Positions 26,918 through 36,612 of a stretch of DNA of 64,000 bases are shown in pieces; within the stretch, counting starts at the first letter, position 1, and each line of letters begins with the position of its first letter. Position numbers and translations under genes: made by a program. Below the pieces are notes generated by a model. It was given only the letters and a program-made list of their open reading frames with translations. It was not told the origin of the DNA and made no database searches. Source of the stretch: Novosphingobium umbonatum (GTDB taxonomy: Bacteria > Pseudomonadota > Alphaproteobacteria > Sphingomonadales > Sphingomonadaceae); contig NZ_SACO01000008.1 of assembly GCF_004005905.1 (NCBI RefSeq), forward strand, positions 101,544-165,543, written 5' to 3'.

Positions 26918-28168
26918 TCAGTCGCGCCGACGCCCTGCCATCATCCACCACAAGGCAGCACAGCCCAGCAAGTCCAGCGCGGCAAGGCTGACAAACAGGG
27001 GATTATAGCCGAAAGTATCCGCGCTCTGTCCGATCAGGAAGGTGAACAGGATACCCCCGATCCATGCCGCCGATCCGGTCATGCCGCTGGCCGTGGCCAC
27101 TTGCCGTCCGGGGAACAGGTCGGAACACAGCGTAATCAAAGCGCCATTGAGCATCTGATGCGCAAAGCCGCCAACGCAGAACAGCATGATCGCCATCGTC
27201 GGCGTCGACACCAGCCCGATGCAGGCTGGCCCCACCATCAGCAAGGCGCCACAGCTCATGGAAATCTTGCGCGAGGCGATAATGCCCGAACCGCGCCGGA
27301 TCAGCCAACCGGGCAACACCCCCGCCGCCAGCGAACCGAAATCGGCGGCAAGGAAGGGCATCCAAGCCCATAAAGCCACCGCTTTCAAATCCAGCTTCCA
27401 CACGCTGACCAGATAGAGCGGGATGAAGAAGTTGAAGGTCTGCCACGCCGGTTCGGCAAAGAAGCGCGGCACGGCAATCGCCCAGAAATGACGATCGCGC
27501 AGCATGGCCATCCGGCCCGTAGCGGGGGCGACTTCCGCCTCCACCTGCTGCCCCTGCTCGATCAGGGCGCGTTCGTCATCACCCAGCCGCGCATGTTCCT
27601 GCGGGCGACGATAGCAGACCCACCAGCCCAGCGACCACACCAGACTGAGCAGCCCCGACACGACAAAGGCCGAGCGCCAGCCCCACCACAGAATGCAGAA
27701 AGCCACCAAAGGCGGGGCGATCATATTGCCAAGGCTGGTGCCCATCTGGAAAGCGCTGGTCGCCAAAGACCTTTCCCGCGCGGGGAACCATTCGGACACC
27801 ACCTTGGTACCGGCAGGGATAGCCGCCGCTTCATTGGCGCCCAGCAAGCCGCGGAAGAAGGCCAGCCCGACCCAGCCGCCCGATAGGGCATGCAGCGCAT
27901 TGGCCACAGCCCAGCCCACGGCAAAGATCATAAAGCCGAGCCGCGTGCCCAGCGAGTCCAGCACGGCCCCGGCCACAGTCTGCATCACGGTATAGCTGGC
28001 CTGAAACGCCATCACCACCCAGCTATATTGCTGCGTGGTGATATGCAGATCAGCCTTAATCGCGGGGGCGGCCACCGACAGCGTGGAGCGCGCCAGATAG
28101 TTCAGCACCGTGCCCAGCGTGACCAGCCCGATAATCCACCAGCGCAAATGTTTGATGGCACGCGGCAT
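26918..28168 (-). CDS. MFS transporter, ACS family, uronate/oligosaccharide carrier
   Basis: A 416-residue, ~12-helix transporter related to the manD-linked MFS: GTVLNYLARSTLSVAAPAIKADLHITTQQYSWVVMAFQASYTVMQ and RGLLGANEAAAIPAGTKVVSEWFPARERSLATSAFQMGTSLGN show the same motifs. It is the last gene of the minus-strand run GH2-esterase-GH2-MFS, 63 bp after the larger GH2 gene. It probably takes up the product of those periplasmic enzymes, plausibly an uronic acid. Substrate is inferred from position only. Confidence 0.85.
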   Translation of the reverse strand: MPRAIKHLRWWIIGLVTLGTVLNYLARSTLSVAAPAIKADLHITTQQYSWVVMAFQASYTVMQTVAGAVLDSLGTRLGFMIFAVGWAVANALHALSGGWVGLAFFRGLLGANEAAAIPAGTKVVSEWFPARERSLATSAFQMGTSLGNMIAPPLVAFCILWWGWRSAFVVSGLLSLVWSLGWWVCYRRPQEHARLGDDERALIEQGQQVEAEVAPATGRMAMLRDRHFWAIAVPRFFAEPAWQTFNFFIPLYLVSVWKLDLKAVALWAWMPFLAADFGSLAAGVLPGWLIRRGSGIIASRKISMSCGALLMVGPACIGLVSTPTMAIMLFCVGGFAHQMLNGALITLCSDLFPGRQVATASGMTGSAAWIGGILFTFLIGQSADTFGYNPLFVSLAALDLLGCAALWWMMAGRRRD

Positions 28169-28231
28169 GGGATAATCCTTCGTATAGACAGAAAATGGGC
28201 GAGGCAGGCGCTTAGCCCCCTCGCCCGCAAA

Positions 28232-30922
28232 TTACTGCGCGTCGATTTCGATCAGCGAGACGCGGGCGGGCGCGCTGCCCGCTGCGAAAGCCAGATCGAT
28301 CATCCCGCGCGAGGTCACGGTAAAGCTCTGTGCCACTGCGCCTATGCCCGTGGCGGGTGCCTTGGGTTCAAAGCCTTTGAGGCGCGGCTTGCCATTGACC
28401 GCCACGTCAAAGGCGCCCTTGGGCACGCCCTCGCCAGCGGCAAACCACAAGGTCACCTTGTAACGTCCGGCGGCGGCGGGGATGTGATAGGCAAAGCTGC
28501 CCTGACGATAGGTGGCCACAGCATCACGGTCAGGCGTACCGTCAATCCGCGCTGGCTGGGGCGCGCGGCCGAAATCGGCGGGGCGATCCAGCGAGGCCAC
28601 CTCGCCGCCTTCAAACCAGGTGTCAGAACCCAACAGGCGGTCCTTGCTCCGCGCCGCCACCAAAGCGCCGCTGTCGATGGCAAAATGCTGCTTACGCTCA
28701 GGCGCCAAATTCCACACGATTGCATCGGTCAGATCGCCGCCCTTGGCCACCAGCTTGTTCTCGCCAGCATCCAGCGCCACGGCGGGCCACACGCAAATGC
28801 TCTGCGGGCAATTCTGGCGCGTGCCCAGCGAGCGGCCATTGAGCAACAATTCGGTCGTCGGCAGGTTGCTATAGACCTTCACATCGGCCAGCGGCAGCGC
28901 GCGGTCCACATAGCGGCGCCCCGTCAGGCGCAGGGTCGGCTTGCCGCTCCAATTGGCGCGATAGAAATACCAGACATCCTTGCGGGTCTTGTGGTCATAG
29001 GCGACCAGACCCTTGGTGTTGATATCCTGCGCATCGCCTTCGGTGCGGACGGTGGTGGCAAAGTCGAAGGAGTTCCACAGCCAGCTGGCATAGAGATAGG
29101 GCCGCGCCTCAATCTGGGCCAAGGCGGTTTCGTGGATATAGCCTTCATATTCCTCAGGCTGGGCGCTGCCACGTGAATCCGGCAAGCCGCCCAACACATT
29201 GTCGGTGTGGATGGTCAAAGCCCCGCCCGCGCCATATTCGGTCACCGACAAAGGCTGCGCAGGGCGTTTGGCATGCAACCTGTCCAGTTGCGGGCCCAGA
29301 TCGCCCGCCTTGCCGAAATACCATCCGAAATAGCGGTTCGCCCCGCCCAGATCCGCCGCCGGAGCCACTTCGGGAATGGCCACATCCGCGCCGAACAGAC
29401 GCCCTTCGCAACAGGTGGCCAGAGCGGTGGGGCGCAAAGGGTCCTCGGCCTTGGCCAAGGCCTGCAACTGGCCCAGCAAAGGCATCGGATCGGGCGTCTT
29501 GCCATCCTTGCGGCCCGACACAAAGGCGGGCAACGAATTGCCAAAGTCCACCTCGTTGGCAATGCTCCAGATCGCGGTGGCGGGGTGGTTGGTATTCTGG
29601 CGGATCAATTCGGTCAGTTGCTGGCGCGCATTGGCTACAAGGCTCGCCTCCGGCTCCAGCTTGCCCCCCACGGTCCATGCCGACACCAGCGGCACTTCAT
29701 CCCACAGGATCATGCCGGTACGGTCGGCCAGATCATGGATCACCTGCCCGTGCTGATAATGGGTCAGGCGGATGGAATTGACGCCCATATCGCGCAGGGT
29801 CGCCACATCCTCCTCGATATCCTGCGCCGAGATCGCCCAGCCCTTGCCATCGCGGTCCTGATGATAGCCAACGCCGCGCAGCTTGTAAGGCTTGCCATTG
29901 AGCAGGAAGCCCTTGTCCGCATCAAAGCGCATGGTGCGGATGCCGATATTCTGTTCCACCGTATCGACCACCGCCCCATCAGCGGCGATCACTTCGGCGC
30001 GCAGGCGATAGAGATAGGGATCATCGACGCCCTGCCACAAATGCGGATTGGCAAGGGTGAGTTCACTGGCCAGTTCCACCGGCTTGCCCGAAGCCACGCC
30101 TTGCGCCAGATTGGCATTGGCCACGGCAGCTCCAACGGCATCGAGCAACGTCAAGCGCACCTGCGCCTTGGCTTCCTTGGCGCCATCATTGGCCAGACGC
30201 AGCTTGACCGCCAGTTTCGCGCCCTGCTCGTTCACCTGCGTGGTCGTGGCGTAAAGGCCCGCCCCGCCAAAATCGCCCATATCCACATGCAAAGGCGCAG
30301 TGCTGATCAGGCGCACGGGGCGATAGAGGCCGCCATGCACGAAAAAGTCGCCAAACAGGGGCAGGACATCCGCCGTGGCGCTACCCGCCGCAGGCTGGGT
30401 GTTGTCGACGCGTACCACCAGCACATTGGACTGGCCCACGCGCAAGGCAGGCGTGGCGTCCAGACGGAAGCGCGAGAAACCCCCGCGATGTTCGCCCAGA
30501 TATTGCCCGTTGAGCCAGACCTTGGCCACGCGGCTTGCCGCATCGAATTCCAGCCATTGGCGGCGGTTGGCCTGATCGGCAGGCACATCAAAACGCAGGC
30601 GATACCAGCCCGCGCCCTGACGCTTGTTCACGCTGGCCGCGGTATTCTTGCCGCCCAGTTGGTGATGGTAATAGCCCACGCTGTTCCAGGTATGGGGCAC
30701 AGAAACCTGCTGCCACTGGCCATCGGCAAAGTCGGGCTGGATCGCCTCTGGTGGCGCTTCATCGCCCAGAAAGCGCCAGCCATCGGCCAAAGACGTGATG
30801 ATGCGCCCTTGCGCCACAGGCGCGGCCGCTTTTTTCGGGGCGGCAGCATAGGCGGAGAAAGGCTGGGCCAGAACCATGGCCATGGCCAAGCTGGCGGCCT
30901 GCATCATCACGTGCTTTTTCAT
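28232..30922 (-). CDS. Secreted GH2 glycosidase (beta-galactosidase/beta-glucuronidase) with malectin-like tail
   Basis: An 896-residue periplasmic enzyme with a signal peptide (cleavage near PFSAYAA). It has the full GH2 order: jelly-roll sugar-binding domain (~40-210), immunoglobulin-like domain (~215-330), TIM barrel (~335-620) with acid/base Glu457 in WSIANEVDFG and nucleophile Glu562 in SVTEYGAGG. Next is a DUF4982-like Ig domain near 690-760 (KVYSNLPTTELLLNGRSLG). A malectin-like C-terminal segment ends the protein (SFAYHIPAAAGRYKVTLWFA ... FDVAVNGKPRL). The overall shape is that of Bacteroidetes/sphingomonad beta-galactosidases; a uronidase is not excluded. It lies 3 bp after the esterase gene in the same operon. 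Confidence 0.87.
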   Translation of the reverse strand: MKKHVMMQAASLAMAMVLAQPFSAYAAAPKKAAAPVAQGRIITSLADGWRFLGDEAPPEAIQPDFADGQWQQVSVPHTWNSVGYYHHQLGGKNTAASVNKRQGAGWYRLRFDVPADQANRRQWLEFDAASRVAKVWLNGQYLGEHRGGFSRFRLDATPALRVGQSNVLVVRVDNTQPAAGSATADVLPLFGDFFVHGGLYRPVRLISTAPLHVDMGDFGGAGLYATTTQVNEQGAKLAVKLRLANDGAKEAKAQVRLTLLDAVGAAVANANLAQGVASGKPVELASELTLANPHLWQGVDDPYLYRLRAEVIAADGAVVDTVEQNIGIRTMRFDADKGFLLNGKPYKLRGVGYHQDRDGKGWAISAQDIEEDVATLRDMGVNSIRLTHYQHGQVIHDLADRTGMILWDEVPLVSAWTVGGKLEPEASLVANARQQLTELIRQNTNHPATAIWSIANEVDFGNSLPAFVSGRKDGKTPDPMPLLGQLQALAKAEDPLRPTALATCCEGRLFGADVAIPEVAPAADLGGANRYFGWYFGKAGDLGPQLDRLHAKRPAQPLSVTEYGAGGALTIHTDNVLGGLPDSRGSAQPEEYEGYIHETALAQIEARPYLYASWLWNSFDFATTVRTEGDAQDINTKGLVAYDHKTRKDVWYFYRANWSGKPTLRLTGRRYVDRALPLADVKVYSNLPTTELLLNGRSLGTRQNCPQSICVWPAVALDAGENKLVAKGGDLTDAIVWNLAPERKQHFAIDSGALVAARSKDRLLGSDTWFEGGEVASLDRPADFGRAPQPARIDGTPDRDAVATYRQGSFAYHIPAAAGRYKVTLWFAAGEGVPKGAFDVAVNGKPRLKGFEPKAPATGIGAVAQSFTVTSRGMIDLAFAAGSAPARVSLIEIDAQ

Positions 30923-30925
30923 GTG

Positions 30926-31837
30926 TTACTTCCTGTCACTTTTCGCAGTAATACCACTGGCCTTCATCCACAGCGCGAATTGATCGAACCATGCATCGCT
31001 GGTGGTGCCATTGGGCTGCGAGGCAAAACCATGGCCGCCCGCGCTATAGAGATGGAACTCCACCCCGCTGCCCGACAGGCGCCAGTTATGGATCAAGCTC
31101 AGGTCCTGATCCTTGAAAAAACGGTCATCGGCGGCGATCACCGCAAACAAAGGCGGCGCCTTGGGCGGCACATCGCTGCTCTGCGTGGGGCCATAGACCA
31201 TGCCGACGAAATCGGGGCGCGCATCGACAGCATTGGCCTGCGTGGTGGCCAGCACCGTCATTGCCCCTGCCGAAAAGCCCAGAATGCCCACCTTGGCCGG
31301 ATCGACATGCAGCGCCGCGGCCTTGCCCCGCACATAGCGGATGGCCGCCTGTGTATCGGCCACGGCATAGGGGCGATTGTCGCTGGCAGGCCGCTCGCCA
31401 CGCTGGAACAGGCCCGCCAAGGCATTCTTGAAACCGGCGAAACTGTCAGGCAGCGGCAGGGTGCGATATTTGACGATGAACACCCGCACGCCTTGTTTGT
31501 CGAGGCGCTTGGCAACGTCAAAGCCTTCATTGTCCATGGCGAGGAATTGATACCCCCCGCCCGGCACCAGCAAGACCGCAGGGGCCGTCGCATCCTTGGG
31601 CAGGCTGCTGGGCCATGGCAGGATTTGCGGCGTCACCACATTATAAACCAGACGCTGGTCGGGCGTTTGCTGCGCCCACGCCTCATGCGCAGGGTTTGCG
31701 CGGGGCAACGATACGGGCAGATCCACCGCAGGCATCACCGGCGGATTGTTGACCGGCAACACGCCATCCACCCATGCCCCCGGCGCAGCCATGGCCGATG
31801 TGGCCCAGAACAGGCTTGCCCAAGCGAGACGTTTCAT
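30926..31837 (-). CDS. Secreted alpha/beta-hydrolase carbohydrate esterase
   Basis: A 303-residue protein with a signal peptide (SLFWATSAMAAPG). The alpha/beta-hydrolase core shows an oxyanion segment VLLVPGGGYQFLA, the nucleophile Ser189 in ILGFSAGAM, a candidate acid Asp237/238 in IAADDRFF and His269 in AGGHGF. These are arranged as in acetyl-xylan esterase/BD-FAE-like enzymes. Placed between two GH2 genes and overlapping the preceding one by 4 nt (ATGA), it probably removes acetyl or other acyl groups that block glycosidase attack in the periplasm. The exact ester is unknown. Confidence 0.82.
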   Translation of the reverse strand: MKRLAWASLFWATSAMAAPGAWVDGVLPVNNPPVMPAVDLPVSLPRANPAHEAWAQQTPDQRLVYNVVTPQILPWPSSLPKDATAPAVLLVPGGGYQFLAMDNEGFDVAKRLDKQGVRVFIVKYRTLPLPDSFAGFKNALAGLFQRGERPASDNRPYAVADTQAAIRYVRGKAAALHVDPAKVGILGFSAGAMTVLATTQANAVDARPDFVGMVYGPTQSSDVPPKAPPLFAVIAADDRFFKDQDLSLIHNWRLSGSGVEFHLYSAGGHGFASQPNGTTSDAWFDQFALWMKASGITAKSDRK

Positions 31838-33732
31838 TTGCCCTTCCCTTCCGCCTTGGCGGCATAATAGCCTGCCAGTACATCAAAGGCTTGTTTATGC
31901 TGGCCAGTTTCCGAAATCAGCCCCTTGCGGTTCCAGCCCATCTGGAAATCGGGGTTCTGGCGGCGGGGCGAACGGAAATCCTTCAAGATCCATGGCGACA
32001 TGCCGCGCAAACTCGGCACGCGGTCAGCCATGGCCAGAGTCTGACGGTAATATTCGGCCTGAAATTCTTCGGAAAATTTCTGCAAATTGGTCGCACTATG
32101 GAAGCCTGCCTTGGCATCGGCGCCAAATTCGGAAAAGACCAAGGGCTTGTCGGCGGGGACATTCCACACGCTCTTGGGCAATTCGGCCAGGCGGTCGGGC
32201 GTGTACCAACCATTATAGGTGTTGATGGAGAGCACATCCAGATCGGCGGCCAGCGGGTCCGCCATGGTCATGGTCGGCACGGCAGCGCCCTTGTCCCGCT
32301 CCACCAGCAAAGCCGCACTGACCAGACGGGTTGGGTCCAGACGGCGTACATCGCCCACCAAAGTGCGCAGGAAGGCGTTGCGGGCGTCATTGACCGGCGT
32401 TTCATTGGCAACGCTCCAGATCACCACCGAGGCGCGGTTGCGGTCACGCAGAATATTCTCGGCCAGCATATTGCGGGCGCTGGCCAGAGTGCCCGCGTTT
32501 TCCCAAGCCACCATCCAGTAGACGGGAACCTCGCTCCACACCAGCAGGCCCAATTCGTCGGCCACGCGGGTCATCACTTCGGAATGGGGGTAATGCGAAA
32601 GGCGCACATAATTGCCATGCAGCCCGTTCTTGATCTCGCCCAGCAAAGCGCGGGCATTGTCCGGCGTGATAATGCGGGCGGGATTGGGGCTGATTTCCTC
32701 CTCATGCATGGAAATGCCGCGCAGGAACACCGGCTTGCCATTGAGCAGAATATCCGCGCCCTTGCGCTCGATGGTGCGGAAGCCGACGCGGTCATGCCAC
32801 TCGTCCTCGCCTGCGCTCAGGCTGACATCATAAAGCTGCGGCTTTTCCGGCGACCAGCGCACCAAGGCACGCGGGGCCGCCATCGTGGCTTTCCAGTCGC
32901 CATGGGCATCGGTCTTGCCGGTCAGATCCACCGGCAGGCCAGCAACCTTCAACCGCACCGCCTGACCCGCCGCCGCCGCGCCATCCAGATGCGCGTCCAC
33001 GGCCAGCTTGCCATCTTTGGTCAGGCGCACCCAAGCGCTGTCCACATAAGTGTCGGGCGTGTGGACCAGACGGATGCCGCGCGTGGCGCCGCCGTAATTT
33101 TCCCAATCGGTAACAGTGGGCGGAACCGTGTTGGCACTGGCCTGCGAATCCACGGCGAAGGTGATCTGGTTGTCACCATCGCGCAACTGCTTGGTCACTT
33201 CAAAGGCAAAGGGCGTAAAGCCGCCCTCATGCCGCCCCAGAGGCTGGCCATTGATATAAACGGTGGTGGCATAATTGGCCGCGCCAAAGCGCAGGAAATA
33301 GCGCCCCTTGCGCGAAGCGGGCGCATCAAAATGGCGCTGGTACCACACCAGCCCCTGATAATGGCGCAACTCTGGCGAAGCGGCCAACCATGAACCGGGC
33401 AATGCGGTGGTTTGCGCATGGGCCATGTCGAATTCGAACATGATGCGGTTGTCTTGGGCCATGGTCTTGCGCACATCGATGTCCAGCCAGCGCTGCTGGC
33501 CGCGATCGGGCGTTTCGCCATGGAAACCGGCAATGCCGGAGCGGTAGGGATCGATCGACCAATTCCACGTGCCCGACAGGTCCTGCCCGTCGCGCATATC
33601 CGCCGACACGAGCAATGGCTCACTGTCTACCGTGGCCAAGGGCAGGTTACTTCCCGCTGTTTCGGCCAGAATAGTGTGACTGCCCGCTACAAGGGCCACC
33701 GCCACCGCTCCCAATGCAAAAGCCTTACGCAT
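31834..33732 (-). CDS. Secreted GH2 glycosidase, beta-glucuronidase-like
   Basis: A 632-residue periplasmic enzyme with a signal peptide ending near ILAETAG. A sugar-binding domain (~50-225) and Ig-like domain (~230-325) precede the TIM barrel. The acid/base is Glu444 in IWSVANET and the nucleophile Glu535 in LVFSEFGAD. The C-terminal stretch WILKDFRSPRR followed by GWNRKGLIS aligns with the region that binds the carboxylate in beta-glucuronidases (Asn-x-Lys, here Asn601 and Lys603). The same pattern also occurs in some GH2 beta-galactosidases, so it favours but does not prove a uronidase. It fits release of glucuronate for the nearby uxaC-uxuB-manD route. Confidence 0.85.
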   Translation of the reverse strand: MRKAFALGAVAVALVAGSHTILAETAGSNLPLATVDSEPLLVSADMRDGQDLSGTWNWSIDPYRSGIAGFHGETPDRGQQRWLDIDVRKTMAQDNRIMFEFDMAHAQTTALPGSWLAASPELRHYQGLVWYQRHFDAPASRKGRYFLRFGAANYATTVYINGQPLGRHEGGFTPFAFEVTKQLRDGDNQITFAVDSQASANTVPPTVTDWENYGGATRGIRLVHTPDTYVDSAWVRLTKDGKLAVDAHLDGAAAAGQAVRLKVAGLPVDLTGKTDAHGDWKATMAAPRALVRWSPEKPQLYDVSLSAGEDEWHDRVGFRTIERKGADILLNGKPVFLRGISMHEEEISPNPARIITPDNARALLGEIKNGLHGNYVRLSHYPHSEVMTRVADELGLLVWSEVPVYWMVAWENAGTLASARNMLAENILRDRNRASVVIWSVANETPVNDARNAFLRTLVGDVRRLDPTRLVSAALLVERDKGAAVPTMTMADPLAADLDVLSINTYNGWYTPDRLAELPKSVWNVPADKPLVFSEFGADAKAGFHSATNLQKFSEEFQAEYYRQTLAMADRVPSLRGMSPWILKDFRSPRRQNPDFQMGWNRKGLISETGQHKQAFDVLAGYYAAKAEGKGK

Positions 33733-33816
33733 ACCGTCTCCGATAATGAATGTTCTGGCCCTGCTCTCTTGCGGCGGGGCTTGCAGAAAGCCGCCCCCAT
33801 GGCGGATGTTGGACAG

Positions 33817-33852
33817 GAAAAGGGGCCGGACAGCCTATGCCATCCGGCCCCC
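33817..33852 (-). terminator. Terminator or attenuator after TBDR1
   Basis: GGGGCCGGA (33822-33830) and TCCGGCCCC (33843-33851) form a 9-bp stem. Read on the minus strand it is followed by TTTT, 14 bases after the receptor stop codon. It would reduce, but need not abolish, readthrough into the GH2-esterase-GH2-MFS genes. Confidence 0.7.
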
Positions 33853-33865
33853 TTGTGATGGGATA

Positions 33866-36103
33866 TTAGAAGTTCAGGCTGGCGCGAATACCGGCATAGC
33901 GACGGAAGTCACGCGGCAGGATGGCTTGGGTCGTCATCGCCCCGCCCCAGCTGCCATTGTTGTTGATCAGCGAGGGATAGTATTGCTTGTCAAACAGGTT
34001 GTTGACGAAGCCGGTCACTTCCCAGCGCTTGTCCTCGGCACGCAGGCCAAGGTTGAGGTTCACGATCGAATAGGCCTTCTGGAAGGTCTGGGGATCGCGG
34101 GCGGCATAATAGACGCTGCTCTGGTGCTGCAGGTTAACCTGAGCCAGACCGCGCAGGCCATCCTTGATCTGGGGCGTATATTCCGCCGTGATCGAGGTCT
34201 TGAAGGCAGGCGCCTGCACCGCGCGGGTGCCGGTCAGGTTCTGGCTGGAAGGCGTGCCGACAAAACAGCCCTGCGCGGCTGTCTGGCCAGCAAAGCACTG
34301 GGCAGCGGGGAAGGACAGATATTTGGCATCCAGCAGCGCAAACGAGCTGTTGAAGTTGAAATTGCTGCTGGGACGATAGCCAGCATCCACTTCGACACCA
34401 TGCGTGCCCAGCTTACCCACATTGGTCAGGCGGAAGTTCTGGACGTTATCGATGGTCTCAATCGTCTGCGCCTGCAGGTTTTTGTAGGTGGTGTCGAAAT
34501 AGGTAACGTTCAGCGTGACCTTGCGGTCAAACAGTTGCGAACGGACGCCAAATTCGATGTCACGCGAGGTTTCAGGCTTGATCGGACCAGCATTAGCGCG
34601 GCCCGAGTTAAAGCCGGTGGTCAAGTCATAGGTCTGGCCCTTGTAACCGGTCGAATAGGTCAGGAAGGCATTGACACGCGGGGTGAATTCATAGCGCAGG
34701 CTGGCGCGGTAGGTAGCCGCGGTGTCCTGTGCCGTGCCGCTGAAGCGGGCGCTGCCGTTCTGGATATCGTGGAACGTATAGCCGATGCTTTCGTTCTGAA
34801 TACGGCCGCCGGTGGTCAGCGTGGCATTGGGCAGGAAGTTCCAGTCCGACTGCACGAAAGCGGCAATCTGGCTGGACTTCGACGTGGCATTCCAGTTGGC
34901 CAGCGAGAAGGCAGGACCGCGATAGAAGGGACGCTCAAAGTCCACATTGGCGTAGTAAGCACCCAGCGTATAGCGGAAAGGCTTCGAACCATCCGAGAGC
35001 AGGCGTACTTCCTGCGTGAACAGGGTCGATTTGAACGTACCGATCTGGACGTTGGTATAGGCTGCTGCGCTCTGAGCGGTTTCGTCGGAGTCGAAATAGT
35101 CGTCCAGACGGAACTTGTCATAGGAGGTGATCGTCACCAGCGAGTGATCGCCCAACTGGAATTCGCCGCGGATGTTGCCGCCGCCGCCCTGATACTTGGT
35201 GCGCGAGGTGTAATTGATGCTGACGTTCTGGTTATCGGCACCAGCGGTCACACCGGGCAAAGCGGTGGCAATGGTTACGCCCGCGCCGCCACGGAACAGA
35301 GCGCCCGCAGCCTGATAGACGATCGGACGGCCAACATTGGTGTTGCCGTTCATATAGTTGAGCGACAGCGTGATCGAAGCGTCCGAGGTCGGCTCCCAAC
35401 GCAGCTTGGCACGCATATTGCCCGATTCGCGGCCGTTCAGCTTCTGCCCGTTGAACAGGTTGGTGACATTGCCCTTCCACTTGGAATAGGCACCCGACAC
35501 CACATAGCCCAAGGTGGGGCTGATCGGGCCGGAAACCGAGAAATTGGCGCCATATTCATTGTCAGCGGTCAGGGTGGCATTGGCGCGCACCTTCAACTCG
35601 CTGGTCGGGTTGCGGGTGATGATATTGATCAGACCAGCCGAAGCCGCCTTGCCATACAGGGTCGACTGGGGACCGCGCAGCACTTCGATACGCTCTACGT
35701 CAGGCAGATCGGTGAAAGCGCGGGCCTGAAACGCCAGCGGCACTTCGTCCACCATCACGGCCACGCTGGGTTCGACGCCGATACCAAAGGCAAAGGTGCC
35801 CACGCCGCGCAGCGACACGTTGGCGTTTACGGGGTGTTCGGCGGGGCGGATCGTCAAGGAAGGCGAGACAGCGCCAAGGTCCTGAAACTGACGCACACCG
35901 GCAGCAGCCAGCTGACCCGAGCCGAGCACCGTAACGGCCAGCGGCACGTTCTGCACGTTTTCGGCGCGCTTTTGCGCGGTCACGATAATCTCGCCTGCAT
36001 CAGCCTTGGGCGCGGCTTGCGTCTGGGCGAAAGCAGGCTGGGCCATCATGCCCATGGCGACCACCATGGCACCAAGGCCAACGGAGTTCTGGAAACCCTT
36101 CAT
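33866..36103 (-). CDS. TonB-dependent receptor (TBDR1)
   Basis: A 745-residue outer-membrane receptor. The start MKGFQNSVGLGAMVVAMGMM is preceded by an AGGGGAT ribosome site; an ATG 27 bases earlier has none. After the signal peptide (AFAQTQ), a TonB-box-like GEIIVTAQKRAENVQNVP leads into the plug domain (VQNVPLAVTVLG ... VSLRGVGTF ... VERIEVLRGPQSTLYGKAASAGLINIITRNP). A beta-barrel ends in an aromatic residue (ASLNF). Heading the GH2-esterase-GH2-MFS operon, it likely imports the glycan fragments those enzymes process. The substrate is otherwise unknown. No SusD partner exists, as usual in this class of bacteria. Confidence 0.9.
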   Translation of the reverse strand: MKGFQNSVGLGAMVVAMGMMAQPAFAQTQAAPKADAGEIIVTAQKRAENVQNVPLAVTVLGSGQLAAAGVRQFQDLGAVSPSLTIRPAEHPVNANVSLRGVGTFAFGIGVEPSVAVMVDEVPLAFQARAFTDLPDVERIEVLRGPQSTLYGKAASAGLINIITRNPTSELKVRANATLTADNEYGANFSVSGPISPTLGYVVSGAYSKWKGNVTNLFNGQKLNGRESGNMRAKLRWEPTSDASITLSLNYMNGNTNVGRPIVYQAAGALFRGGAGVTIATALPGVTAGADNQNVSINYTSRTKYQGGGGNIRGEFQLGDHSLVTITSYDKFRLDDYFDSDETAQSAAAYTNVQIGTFKSTLFTQEVRLLSDGSKPFRYTLGAYYANVDFERPFYRGPAFSLANWNATSKSSQIAAFVQSDWNFLPNATLTTGGRIQNESIGYTFHDIQNGSARFSGTAQDTAATYRASLRYEFTPRVNAFLTYSTGYKGQTYDLTTGFNSGRANAGPIKPETSRDIEFGVRSQLFDRKVTLNVTYFDTTYKNLQAQTIETIDNVQNFRLTNVGKLGTHGVEVDAGYRPSSNFNFNSSFALLDAKYLSFPAAQCFAGQTAAQGCFVGTPSSQNLTGTRAVQAPAFKTSITAEYTPQIKDGLRGLAQVNLQHQSSVYYAARDPQTFQKAYSIVNLNLGLRAEDKRWEVTGFVNNLFDKQYYPSLINNNGSWGGAMTTQAILPRDFRRYAGIRASLNF

Positions 36104-36164
36104 AACATCCCCTGGGTTGCGTCGGACCACATAGCCCGATCTTCAATGACCCCACCTTATAAAC

Positions 36165-36175
36165 TGGCCTAACCA
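36165..36175. promoter_or_regulatory. Candidate FadR/UxuR-type operator at the TBDR1 promoter
   Basis: TGGCCTAACCA sits in AAACTGGCCTAACCAAA (36161-36177), which differs from the site at 39461-39477 by only two transitions. It abuts the minus-strand TATAAG -10 candidate of TBDR1, the right place for repression. Confidence 0.6.
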
Positions 36176-36601
36176 AAGGCAAGGCCAATTTACACGTGAT
36201 CCGGCCATTTACCATGAAGACTGCGGCAAATTGGCTACAACACAAAACCGATGCCATTGTCATACCAATTTATGCACAAATCCTTGCGCATACCCATGCG
36301 CGACATCCAAATGCCGGATGAACGCGCCTATTCAACCCCGCATCACCCCCGGAAATCAGGCCAATGAGCACAATCCAGCCTCGAAACGGCGCCCGACCTG
36401 CAAGGCCAATTTTGGCCTTACCTGTTTGGCGTGACACAACCACCCCATTCCCCAAGGCGCCCATCAAGCAAGGTACACCATCTGGCCAGACAGATTTTCC
36501 CATCATGAGAATCCGCAAACATTGCTTCATGCAAAATTAAGCAAAGCCCTCTTGCGCCAACCAAACCTTGTCGATAAAGTTTCATAAAACGCCCATTAAG
36601 T

Positions 36602-36612
36602 TCACATTATGA
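36602..36612. promoter_or_regulatory. Candidate IclR-type operator upstream of TBDR2
   Basis: TCACATTATGA, within the 15-base inverted repeat GTTCACATTATGAAC, lies about 37 bases before the TBDR2 start. Related palindromes occur at 44287 (TCACAATGTGA) and 58681 (TCACATTGTGT), next to PL22 and the IclR gene. Confidence 0.55.

Noticed and set aside
29207..31867. An 886-codon open frame opposite the GH2 and esterase genes, and similar long antisense frames (for example 33746-36172, 14678-15991, 55519-57171)
   Set aside because: They lie fully antisense to well-recognised genes, show no family motifs, and are expected from high-GC codon use.
31834..33732. Taking the Asn-x-Lys motif as proof of beta-glucuronidase activity
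   Set aside because: The larger GH2 (28232-30922) has INTKGL at the same place, and some beta-galactosidases share it, so it does not discriminate by itself.
36413..36423. TGGCCTTACCT as a fourth full FadR-type operator
   Set aside because: It matches 10 of 11 core bases but lies more than 200 bp from either receptor start; kept only as a remark on the spacer.
36481..36490. TCTGGCCAGA palindrome as a further FadR-type operator
   Set aside because: It shares only TGGCC with the proposed motif, lacks the ACCA arm, and palindromes of this size occur by chance.
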